NCBI GenBank assembly: GCA_025362615.1
Contig: JANYFQ010000237.1
Span: 1 to 5,699 of the forward strand
Direction: 5' to 3'
Source of the DNA: Hymenobacter sp.
Lineage (GTDB): Bacteria > Bacteroidota > Bacteroidia > Cytophagales > Hymenobacteraceae
DNA: 5,699 nt
In this document: piece by piece, positions 1-5,132 of the stretch
Layout of the letters: every line of letters begins with the position of its first letter
How positions within the stretch are numbered: the first letter of the stretch is position 1
Notes under the pieces: model-generated
Seen by the model: the letters and a program-made list of their open reading frames with translations, nothing else
Databases searched by the model: none
What the model was told of the DNA's origin: nothing
Program-made: the position numbers and the translations under genes

Positions 1-4
1 TGAG

Positions 5-145
5 CTGCTGTTACGCGGGCTGTTTCTTGTTGCTCGTTGCTTGTTGGTGGTTTTTGGACGGTTTTTGAGGCACTAACGCAACAAGCAACAAGCAACGAGA
101 AACAACCTGAAACACAAGACGCTCGAATTGCCCGCGTAACAGCAG
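5..145. repeat. Composite imperfect inverted repeat
   Basis: The outer arms are a perfect 16-bp inverted repeat: CTGCTGTTACGCGGGC at 5-20 and its reverse complement at 130-145. Directly inside the left arm, 21-46 is complementary to 79-104 with 24 of 26 positions matching. These inner arms are low-complexity TTGTTGCTCGTTGCTTG-like sequence. The right side has an unpaired 25-nt stretch (105-129) between inner and outer arms, and the central loop is 47-78. As RNA or extruded DNA this could fold into a long bulged hairpin. It lies in gene-free sequence upstream of the glycosyltransferase gene. It could be a dispersed intergenic repeat or the terminator of a gene to the left of the window. The repeat is directly visible; its role is unknown. 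Confidence 0.8.
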
Positions 146-328
146 TTATGAGTTGTTCTGGGATATGTTCCGCAGGGAGCGCAGTGGTAAAAACGCAGGG
201 GGCACAGTGCGCCAGGGTAGCATAATTCGCAATTAAAAAAGGGTGTAACATCCCGCGTTTTCGCACCGTGAAAATGCACTCAAAACGACTAAATAATTAA
301 ACAATTCACCAATTAAACAATTAAAAAA
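146..328. other. Gene-free leader upstream of the glycosyltransferase gene
   Basis: No credible gene lies here. A 17-bp motif starting CGCAGGG occurs at 171-187 and again at 194-210 (14 of 17 identical, period 23). From about 221 the DNA becomes AT-rich. The 12-bp motif AATTAAACAATT occurs twice, at 295-306 and 311-322, separated by CACC, and is followed by a short A tract that runs into the start codon at 329. No TAnnTTTG box could be placed. AT-rich leaders without Shine-Dalgarno are usual in Bacteroidota, so this probably holds the promoter and translation-initiation region of the downstream gene. Confidence 0.5.
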
Positions 329-1324
329 ATGCGCCTCCTTTACGCCATTCAAGGCACGGGCAACGGACATCTTACCCGCGCGCTCGATATTATTCCGTTG
401 TTGCAGGCGCGATGCGAAACGCTTGATATTCTGGTGAGTGGACCGCCGGCTGACGTTACGTTGCCGTTTGAAATTAAATACCAGGCCAGTGGCATGGGGT
501 TTATATTTGGCAAAAAAGGCGGCATCAATTTCGTCAAAACATTTAGCCAGTTTAATTCCGTTAATTTTTTGCGGGAAATTCGCAATTTGCCCGTCGAAGA
601 ATACGATTTGGTAATTAGCGATTTTGAACCGGTGAGCAGCTGGGCCTGCCGCCTGCGCGAAGTGCCGTGCGTGGCCCTCAGCCACCAAAGCGCGGTGCTG
701 CACCCCGCCGCGCCCCGGCCCCGGCGCGAAGACTATCCGGGGCGGGCCGTGGTGCGGCACTACGCCCCGAGTACGGCACAGTACGGGTTTCATTTTCAGG
801 CGTATGCGCCGGGTATTTCCACGCCCGTCATCCGGCAGCAGGTGCGGGAGCTGATGCCCACCAACGACGGCCACTACACCGTCTATCTACCGGCTTACGA
901 GGAGGAAATAATTGTAGAGCGGCTGCGCTACCTGAGCCGCAACACGCGCTGGGACGTGTTCAGCAAGCACAGCACCCGCGCCGCCGAGTACGACAACGTG
1001 CGGGTACGCCCGGTGAGCGGCGCGGCGTTTCTGGACAGCCTGGCCCGCTCGCAAGGGGTGCTGTGCGGGGCCGGGTTCGAAACCCCGGCCGAAGCCATGT
1101 ACCTGGGTAAGAAGCTGCTGGTAGTGCCCATGAAGCAGCAGTACGAACAACAATGCAACGCCGCCGCGCTGGAGCAAATGGGTGTGCCAGTCGTAAAAAG
1201 CCTCAACGACAAGCACCTCGATGCGCTGGACAACTGGTTGCAGGTGGGCCAGCCGGTAGCCGTCGATTACCCGGATTGCACGGCAGCCGTTATTGACCAG
1301 TTACTAAAAAAAGAATTAGCGTAA
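329..1324 (+). CDS. GT-B fold glycosyltransferase, MurG/UGT-like
   Basis: This 331-residue protein is a probable nucleotide-sugar-dependent glycosyltransferase. The N-terminus has a beta strand followed by the glycine-rich turn QGTGNGHLTRAL (residues 8-19), with H14 in the NGH motif typical of the MurG, UGT and diacylglycerol glucosyltransferase superfamily. The C-terminal donor-binding half carries GAGFETPAEAMYLGKK (about 247-262), where E251 and E255 flank the usual nucleotide-sugar loop, followed by a strand and QQYEQQCNA. The length fits the short GT-B proteins often annotated only as glycosyltransferase family protein (Glyco_trans_1_3-like). There is no signal peptide or membrane segment, so it should act in the cytoplasm or on the inner membrane face. 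The ATG at 329 directly follows an AT-rich leader. Acceptor and donor sugars cannot be inferred. The first third of the gene is far more AT-rich than the rest. It is followed by a large palindromic repeat, so it is probably transcribed alone. Confidence 0.88.
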   Translation: MRLLYAIQGTGNGHLTRALDIIPLLQARCETLDILVSGPPADVTLPFEIKYQASGMGFIFGKKGGINFVKTFSQFNSVNFLREIRNLPVEEYDLVISDFEPVSSWACRLREVPCVALSHQSAVLHPAAPRPRREDYPGRAVVRHYAPSTAQYGFHFQAYAPGISTPVIRQQVRELMPTNDGHYTVYLPAYEEEIIVERLRYLSRNTRWDVFSKHSTRAAEYDNVRVRPVSGAAFLDSLARSQGVLCGAGFETPAEAMYLGKKLLVVPMKQQYEQQCNAAALEQMGVPVVKSLNDKHLDALDNWLQVGQPVAVDYPDCTAAVIDQLLKKELA

Positions 1325-1330
1325 TAATCT

Positions 1331-1446
1331 GTACCGCGAAATTCTGTTTCGCATCGTCGGAACGGCGAAGAACTTGCGTAAGCCGTCCTTGATTTTCCTG
1401 ATAATTATTCGCCGTTCCGGCGACGCGAAACGGAGTTTCGCGGTAC
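1331..1446. repeat. REPIN-like paired palindrome, copy 1
   Basis: Two 39-bp arms, 1331-1369 and 1408-1446, are inverted copies with 35 of 39 positions matching, separated by a 38-nt spacer. Each arm itself folds. The left arm has GCGAAATTCTGTTTCGC (1336-1352) and the right has GCGAAACGGAGTTTCGC (1425-1441), and both arms also carry an inner CCG/CGG palindrome. Three of the four arm mismatches become G-U pairs in plus-strand RNA. The element fills the gap between the glycosyltransferase stop and the GH1 gene, starting 7 nt after the stop codon. It could act as a terminator or RNA-stabilising structure. Two hairpins in inverted orientation is the layout of REPINs, which are mobilised by RAYT transposases. 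That origin is inference. Confidence 0.8.
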
Positions 1447-1452
1447 ACCAAA

Positions 1453-1460
1453 CAACTTTG
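1453..1460 (+). promoter_or_regulatory. Candidate -7 box for the GH1 gene
   Basis: CAACTTTG matches the Bacteroidota -7 consensus TAnnTTTG at all but the first position. It lies 5 nt before the ATG at 1466, so the transcript would begin at or very near the start codon. No good -33 TTG-type box is seen at the expected distance. The same arrangement occurs at two other genes in this window, which raises its plausibility. Confidence 0.35.
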
Positions 1461-1465
1461 TGCGA

Positions 1466-2908
1466 ATGATTTTAGACCCGTTGCCGCCTGCCTTTTTTCC
1501 GCCTTCGGCCCCAACGCCTTTTTCCCGCGCCGATTTCCCCGCCGATTTTCACTTCGGCGCGGCCACGGCGGCCTATCAGATTGAAGGGGCGTGGCAGGCG
1601 CAGGGCAAAGGCCCCAGCATCTGGGACGATTTCACGCGCCGACCCGGCCGCATCCGCCACGACGAACACGCCCGCGTGGCCACCGATTTCTTTCATCGCT
1701 ACGAAGCCGACCTGGACCTGGCGCAGGGGTTGGGGCTGACGGATTTCCGGTTTTCGGCCGCCTGGGCGCGGGTGCTGCCCGCTGGCACCGGCCCCGTAAA
1801 TAGCCGTGGATTAGATTTTTACGACCGATTGGTAGATGCCTGCCTGGAGCGTGACCTGCGCCCCTGGCTCACGGTGTACCACTGGGACTTGCCCGCCGCG
1901 CTGCAAGCGCGGGGCGGCTGGGCCAACCGCGACATTGTGGGCTGGCTCGCCGATTACGCCCAACTGCTGGCCCGCCACCTCGGCGACCGCGTGCAGCACT
2001 GGACGGTGCTCAACGAGCCGATGGTGTTTGTGGGGGCCGGGCATTTGCTGGGGGTTCATGCGCCGGGGCGGCGGCACTTGGGAGCGTTTTTGGCGGCGGC
2101 GCACCACGCTGCGCTGGCGCAGGCCGAAGGCGGGCGGGCGCTGCGGGCGGCGCTGCCCGCCGGGGCGCAGGTAGGGACCACGTTTTCTTGCTCTTACCTC
2201 ACGCCGCACCGCCCCGGCAATGCCTATGACGAAGCCGCCACCCGCCGCGCCGATGCGCTGCTGAACCGCTTTTTCGTGGAGCCGGCCTTGGGCCTGGGCT
2301 ACCCCACCCAGGAAATGCCCGCACTGCGCTGGTTGCTCGAACGCTACCAACGCCCCGGCGACGAGGCGCGACTGGCGTTCGACTTTGACTTCTGGGGCAT
2401 CCAGAATTATACCCGCGAAGTGGTGAAATTCTCGCCCTTCCTGCCCTTGCAGTGGGCGGCCTTGGTGCCCGCCAAGCGCCGCAATGTGCCCTACACCGAC
2501 ATGGGCTGGGAAGTCTATCCCGAAAGCATTTATCTCATGCTCAAGCAGTTTGCGGCCTATCCCAACGCGCCCCGCCTCGTGCTGACGGAAAGTGGCGCGG
2601 CTTTCCCCGACACCCTCCGCCAGGGCCGGGTGGCCGACCCCGCCCGCCGCGCTTACCTGCAAGCGGCGCTGGGCCAGGCCCTGCGCGCCCGCCGCGAGGG
2701 CATTCGGGTGGACGGCCATTTTGCCTGGACCCTGACCGATAATTTCGAGTGGGCCGAGGGCTACGGGCCGCGCTTCGGCCTCATCCACGTCGATTACGAA
2801 ACGCAGCAGCGCACCGTGAAGGATTCGGGCCGCTGGTATCGCGACTTTTTGGGCGGCCGGGTGGCTGCGACGCGACCGGGCGTGGCCGCCGAGCAGCTGA
2901 TGGGCTGA
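1466..2908 (+). CDS. Glycoside hydrolase family 1 beta-glycosidase
   Basis: This 480-residue protein is a retaining GH1 enzyme that hydrolyses beta-glucosides or related beta-glycosides such as galactosides or fucosides. The family N-terminal signature is intact at residues 28-42 (FHFGAATAAYQIEGA, with glycone-binding Q38). Next come H139 in YHWDLP, the acid/base E184 in TVLNEP, Y315 in WGIQNYT, and the nucleophile E375 in VLTESGAAF. The sugar-binding segment WTLTDNFEWAEGY (421-433) includes E428 and W429. The glutamate in NFEW favours unphosphorylated sugars over 6-phospho-glycosides. The nucleophile motif reads TESG rather than the usual TENG. Length is typical and there is no signal peptide, so it is probably cytoplasmic and acts on imported oligosaccharides. 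An in-frame GTG at 1460 would add two residues, but ATG at 1466 is preferred because the GTG overlaps a candidate -7 box. Exact substrate is not determinable. Confidence 0.96.
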   Translation: MILDPLPPAFFPPSAPTPFSRADFPADFHFGAATAAYQIEGAWQAQGKGPSIWDDFTRRPGRIRHDEHARVATDFFHRYEADLDLAQGLGLTDFRFSAAWARVLPAGTGPVNSRGLDFYDRLVDACLERDLRPWLTVYHWDLPAALQARGGWANRDIVGWLADYAQLLARHLGDRVQHWTVLNEPMVFVGAGHLLGVHAPGRRHLGAFLAAAHHAALAQAEGGRALRAALPAGAQVGTTFSCSYLTPHRPGNAYDEAATRRADALLNRFFVEPALGLGYPTQEMPALRWLLERYQRPGDEARLAFDFDFWGIQNYTREVVKFSPFLPLQWAALVPAKRRNVPYTDMGWEVYPESIYLMLKQFAAYPNAPRLVLTESGAAFPDTLRQGRVADPARRAYLQAALGQALRARREGIRVDGHFAWTLTDNFEWAEGYGPRFGLIHVDYETQQRTVKDSGRWYRDFLGGRVAATRPGVAAEQLMG

Positions 2909-2921
2909 ACCCGGCCGGCAC

Positions 2922-2929
2922 TACTTTTG
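2922..2929 (+). promoter_or_regulatory. Candidate -7 box for the THEP1-like NTPase gene
   Basis: TACTTTTG is an exact match to the Bacteroidota -7 consensus TAnnTTTG. It lies in the 26-nt gap after the GH1 stop codon and ends 5 nt before the GTG at 2935. This suggests the small NTPase gene has its own promoter and a leaderless or nearly leaderless mRNA rather than depending on read-through from the GH1 gene. No strong -33 element is visible, so the call is moderate. Confidence 0.45.
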
Positions 2930-2934
2930 CCAAC

Positions 2935-3402
2935 GTGTCGAAACCAACTGTTTTTTGCGTGGCCTGCCCCATTCGGAGTGGCAAAACGACGCGCCTCGCG
3001 GCGTGGGCGGCGGTTACGCCCGAAGCCGCCGGCTTGCTGATGCCCGACACGGCGGCCGGGCGGGTATTTCAGGACATTGGCAGCGGCGCAACCTGGCCCA
3101 CGGCCGCCACCCCTGACGATGCCAACCCCTTGCTAATCGGGCGGTTTACTTTCTCCCGCGCTGCATTTGTTCGCGCCAACGCCGCGCTGCTGGCCGCCGC
3201 CCGTCATCCCCGCACCCGCTGGTTGGTGGTGGACGAAATAGGCCCCCTGGAGCTGCGCGGCGAGGGCTTGGCCCCGGCCCTGCGGCAGCTTCTGGCGGAG
3301 CCTTGCGCCGGGGTGGTGCTGGTGGTGCGCGAGGGCTTGCGAGAAGCTGTAGCCGCTGAGTTTGGGCTAGGAGATTTTACGACGTTCGAGTATCCTGCCT
3401 GA
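2935..3402 (+). CDS. P-loop NTPase, THEP1 (NTPase_1) type
   Basis: This 155-residue protein is a small nucleoside-triphosphatase of probable THEP1 type. The Walker A region is VACPIRSGKTTRL (residues 9-21, with K17 and T18). The Walker B region is RWLVVDEIGPLEL (95-107, with D100 and E101). The DEIGPLEL form is characteristic of THEP1-like NTPases, which hydrolyse various NTPs in vitro with no settled cellular role. Between them, RFTFSRAAF and an amphipathic helix fit the family layout. The first Walker A residue is Cys (C11) where Gly or Ala is expected. The reading frame is open upstream to 2749, but that part is the GH1 gene read in another frame. The GTG at 2935 follows a candidate -7 box, gives a conventional short N-terminus (MSKPTVF) before the first strand, and yields a family-typical length. 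A paired palindrome and the converging kinase gene lie downstream. Confidence 0.75.
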   Translation: MSKPTVFCVACPIRSGKTTRLAAWAAVTPEAAGLLMPDTAAGRVFQDIGSGATWPTAATPDDANPLLIGRFTFSRAAFVRANAALLAAARHPRTRWLVVDEIGPLELRGEGLAPALRQLLAEPCAGVVLVVREGLREAVAAEFGLGDFTTFEYPA

Positions 3403-3445
3403 TATGTGAGTCGTGCCTTATGGCAAAACGACGACTCCGCATTCA

Positions 3446-3527
3446 TACCGCGAAGCTCCTGCTTCGCCTCGCGTTGCACGACAACCCCAGGGCAGCCTAC
3501 GTGAGGCGAAGCAGGAGCTTTGCGGTA
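3446..3527. repeat. REPIN-like paired palindrome, copy 2, between convergent genes
   Basis: Arms at 3446-3474 and 3499-3527 are inverted copies with 27 of 29 positions matching, around a 24-nt spacer. The left arm contains a perfect hairpin: a 7-bp stem GCGAAGC/GCTTCGC (3450-3456 and 3461-3467) with loop TCCT. The right arm holds the mirror copy with one change. The outer sequence TACCGCGAA is shared with the repeat at 1331-1446, so the two appear to be one family. It sits between the convergent NTPase and kinase genes and could terminate transcription from both sides, although no T tract directly follows the stems. Confidence 0.85.
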
Positions 3528-3549
3528 CAAGTTGTGGCGCGATTGCGTT

Positions 3550-4170
3550 TTAAAAAAAGCCGAACAGTGTGCTGTTGATGCGCTCAATGATTTCGCCCAA
3601 GTGTTCGGGGTTGCGGACGTAATCCAGCTCGTTTACGTCGATGATGAGGTGGCGGCCCTGGTAGCCGGCAATCCACTTTTCGTAGTGGCCGTTGAGGTTT
3701 TTGAGGTATTCGATGCTGATGCTGTTCTCGTAATCGCGCCCGCGCTCCTCAATTTGACGGATGAGCTTGGGCAGGTCGGCCTTGAGGTAGAGCAGCAAAT
3801 CGGGCGGTTCGACGAGGTTTATCATCGAGTCGAACAAAGCCCGGTAGTTGTTGAAGTCGCGGTCGGCCAGCATCCCCGACTCGTGCAGGTTCGCGGCGAA
3901 GATGTGGGCATCCTCGTAGATGGTGCGGTCTTGAATAACCCCCTTGCTCTGGCGCTGCAACTCCTTGATACGCTGCGTTTGCTGAAAGCGGCCGTTCAGA
4001 AAATAGACCTGCAAGTGAAATGCCCAGCGGGGCATATCCTCGTAAAAATCCTTCAAATAGGGGTTGTCCTCAACGTCTTCGAGAAAGACTTCCCAGCGGA
4101 AATGGTGCGCTAGTTTGTGGGCCAGCGTGGTTTTGCCGGCTCCGATGTTGCCCACAATGGCAATGTGCAT
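3550..4170 (-). CDS. Deoxynucleoside kinase
   Basis: This 206-residue protein is a deoxynucleoside kinase of the dCK/dGK/DmdNK-like family. It phosphorylates salvaged deoxynucleosides to 5'-monophosphates using an NTP, in the cytoplasm. The P-loop GNIGAGKTT is at residues 7-15, right at the N-terminus as usual. E31 in FLEDVEDNPYL occupies the position of the family catalytic glutamate (EPV-like motif). QDRTIYED (80-87) is the DRS/ERS motif with D81 and R82. The LID arginines are in EERGRDYE (141-148, R143 and R145). MPRWAFHLQVYFLNGR (46-61) is the conserved helix lining the nucleoside pocket. The frame opens at 4239, but the ATG at 4170 is preferred: it puts the P-loop strand at the N-terminus (MHIAIVG) and the upstream codons run into an intergenic repeat. 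The last codons encode LFGFF over a T tract. Substrate preference among dA, dC and dG is not readable from sequence. Confidence 0.93.
   Translation of the reverse strand: MHIAIVGNIGAGKTTLAHKLAHHFRWEVFLEDVEDNPYLKDFYEDMPRWAFHLQVYFLNGRFQQTQRIKELQRQSKGVIQDRTIYEDAHIFAANLHESGMLADRDFNNYRALFDSMINLVEPPDLLLYLKADLPKLIRQIEERGRDYENSISIEYLKNLNGHYEKWIAGYQGRHLIIDVNELDYVRNPEHLGEIIERINSTLFGFF
3552..3576 (-). terminator. Weak intrinsic-terminator-like hairpin at the kinase 3' end
   Basis: On the minus strand, AACAG (3576-3572), a CACA loop and CTGTT (3567-3563) form a 5-bp stem. After the spacer CGGC comes a run of seven T (3558-3552), which overlaps the stop codon. The stem is short and low in GC and the spacer is long for an intrinsic terminator, so function is doubtful. 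The neighbouring large palindrome at 3446-3527 may be the real end of the transcript. Confidence 0.25.
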
Positions 4171-4195
4171 ACCCAGGTGCGTTTGAAATGAAGGC

Positions 4196-4203
4196 CAAAT
4201 GTA
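4196..4203 (-). promoter_or_regulatory. Candidate -7 box for the deoxynucleoside kinase gene
   Basis: On the minus strand TACATTTG matches TAnnTTTG exactly. It ends 25 nt before the ATG at 4170, giving a leader of roughly 18-20 nt. It lies just downstream of the paired palindrome at 4217-4287, so the kinase is probably transcribed independently of the exported-protein gene upstream. No clear -33 TTG box is found at about 20 bp. Confidence 0.4.
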
Positions 4204-4216
4204 GCGCCGGGCGGGG

Positions 4217-4287
4217 TAGCGCGGGTTTTTAATCCGCACGTTGGTGCGGTTAGATGCCTCTGACGTGCGGGTTGAAAACCCGCGTTA
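4217..4287. repeat. Paired palindrome between two minus-strand genes
   Basis: Arms of 25 bp at 4217-4241 and 4263-4287 are inverted copies with 22 of 25 positions matching, around a 21-nt spacer. Each arm is itself a palindrome, with GCGGG pairing to CCCGC across an A/T-rich loop in the right arm and a slightly decayed form in the left. The architecture resembles the repeats at 1331-1446 and 3446-3527, but the sequence is different, so it is a separate family. Its right edge supplies the TAA stop codon of the exported protein gene (4285-4287). It probably ends that transcript before the kinase promoter. Confidence 0.8.
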
Positions 4288-4935
4288 CAGCTTGTTAGTC
4301 ACCTGGTCGCTGACCTGACGGGCCGTGCGCAGGGTCTGAAACTCGGCCTGGTTGGTGCGGATGCTCAGCCTTTCGTCAAGGCTAAGGTCTTGGCGGACCT
4401 CCTCGTAGCGGGCGTTGAGGCGGCTGAGCACGGCGGCGGCGTTTTCCCAGTTGGCGGGCTTCCACTGGCGGCGTTCGTCGCGCACTTTTTCGATGAAGCG
4501 GCCGTAAAGGTCGGGCAGCTCGGCGGCTCGCAGCTTGGCTACGTTCACGCCCTCGCGCAGAAAATCAGACACTAACGGGTCGTCAGTCGCGCCGGGGCGG
4601 GGCGGGCGGGCGGCGGTGCGGGTGGCCGGGGTTGCGCCCGGCCGGGTGGCCGGGGCCGCCGGGCTGCCGGCTGCCGGGCGGGCAGCGGGCGGGGTCTGAA
4701 CGGCCGGTTCAGCCGCAGCGGCGGGGGCCGAAAACGTGCGCGTGGTGCGCTTCACTACGCGCCCCGTGGCCGGGTCCAGCTCTTCGGTCACTTCCGTTAC
4801 TTGCTGTTCGGGGGCGGCAGCGCGGCCCTGGGCGGGACGGCCCCCCGTTACGTCGCCGGGGCCGGGGGTGGTTTGGGCGAAGGCAGCCAGCGGCCAGGCC
4901 AGTAGCAGGGCAGGAATCAGGGGGAGGGTTTTCAT
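4285..4935 (-). CDS. Exported Ala/Pro-rich protein of unknown function
   Basis: I do not recognise this 216-residue protein. It starts with a clear Sec signal peptide: MKTL, a hydrophobic core of about 14 residues, then AAFA (17-20) with likely cleavage before Q21. It has no lipobox cysteine, so it should be periplasmic or secreted. Residues 47-69 (EVTEELDPATGRVVKRTTRT region) look like a beta hairpin. Residues 69-117 are a low-complexity Ala/Pro/Arg/Thr linker. Residues 118-216 are charged and probably helical, with DLYGRFIEKVRDERRQW and LNARYEEVRQDLSLDERL as the most family-like stretches. The frame stays open to 5091, but the ATG at 4935 puts the signal peptide first and is chosen. The stop codon lies in an intergenic repeat. 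The linker DNA is extremely GC-rich. The layout suggests a flexible tether carrying a helical domain, but no partner or activity can be named. Confidence 0.82.
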   Translation of the reverse strand: MKTLPLIPALLLAWPLAAFAQTTPGPGDVTGGRPAQGRAAAPEQQVTEVTEELDPATGRVVKRTTRTFSAPAAAAEPAVQTPPAARPAAGSPAAPATRPGATPATRTAARPPRPGATDDPLVSDFLREGVNVAKLRAAELPDLYGRFIEKVRDERRQWKPANWENAAAVLSRLNARYEEVRQDLSLDERLSIRTNQAEFQTLRTARQVSDQVTNKL

Positions 4936-5132
4936 GCAAAAACAGACTATGCAAAATGAGGAGCGGGCGCTTGCCGAGTGCCCGGACGGTGCCAGGCAAC
5001 GCCCGTGCCAGGCGCTGTTCAAACGCAAAATGGCCGAAAAAAATTTGCAAAAACAACCTGTTCTGCCCCAATGCCGCTTCAACTTCGGCAACTTGGGCGC
5101 AATTTCGCGTTTAATTGCTCGATTTGCCCCGT
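4936..5132. promoter_or_regulatory. Divergent intergenic region with hairpin and direct repeat
   Basis: This 197-nt gap separates two divergent genes and should carry both promoters. GTGCCAGGC occurs twice in direct orientation, at 4989-4997 and 5005-5013 (period 16). A bulged hairpin lies at 5067-5097: CCCAA-TGCCG (5067-5076) pairs with CGGCA (5086-5090) and TTGGG (5093-5097) around a 9-nt loop. No convincing -7 box was found for the minus-strand exported-protein gene. The two structures could be regulator sites, but neither has an assignable partner. Confidence 0.45.
5119..5126 (+). promoter_or_regulatory. Candidate -7 box for the GNAT gene
   Basis: TCGATTTG matches TAnnTTTG at all but the second position and lies 6 nt before the ATG at 5133, again predicting an almost leaderless mRNA. 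A TTGGG at 5093-5097 lies upstream, with its TTG 23 nt from the box, slightly further than the usual 19-21 nt. It also forms one arm of the hairpin in this gap. Confidence 0.35.

Noticed and set aside
37..225. Plus-strand reading frame of 62 codons
   Set aside because: It runs through the composite inverted repeat and the CGCAG repeat, has no recognisable domain or credible initiation context, and its composition follows the repeats.
233..874. Minus-strand reading frame of 213 codons opposite the glycosyltransferase
   Set aside because: It is antisense to a gene with clear GT-B motifs and its translation shows no domain.
1811..2788. Minus-strand reading frame of 325 codons opposite the GH1 gene
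   Set aside because: It is long only because high GC depletes stop codons. The opposite strand encodes an intact GH1 enzyme with all catalytic motifs, and the antisense translation is low-complexity and unrecognisable.
2749..2934. N-terminal extension of the NTPase reading frame into the GH1 gene
   Set aside because: These 62 codons overlap the GH1 3' end in another frame and encode Arg/Gly/Pro-rich sequence unlike a THEP1 N-terminus. The GTG at 2935 follows an exact -7 consensus match.
3446..3527. Possible CRISPR or tandem-repeat array among the dispersed palindromes
   Set aside because: The copies are inverted pairs at separate loci with unequal spacers and no regular repeat-spacer series. 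No cas gene is present.
3520..4113. Plus-strand reading frame of 197 codons opposite the kinase
   Set aside because: It starts in the intergenic repeat region and is antisense to a kinase with an intact P-loop, DRS-type and LID motifs.
4171..4239. 23-codon upstream extension of the kinase
   Set aside because: The extension is translated from the edge of the paired palindrome and would place the P-loop unusually far from the N-terminus. The ATG at 4170 gives the family-typical start.
4936..5091. 52-codon upstream extension of the exported protein
   Set aside because: It would bury the signal peptide inside the protein and run through the divergent promoter region and its hairpin.
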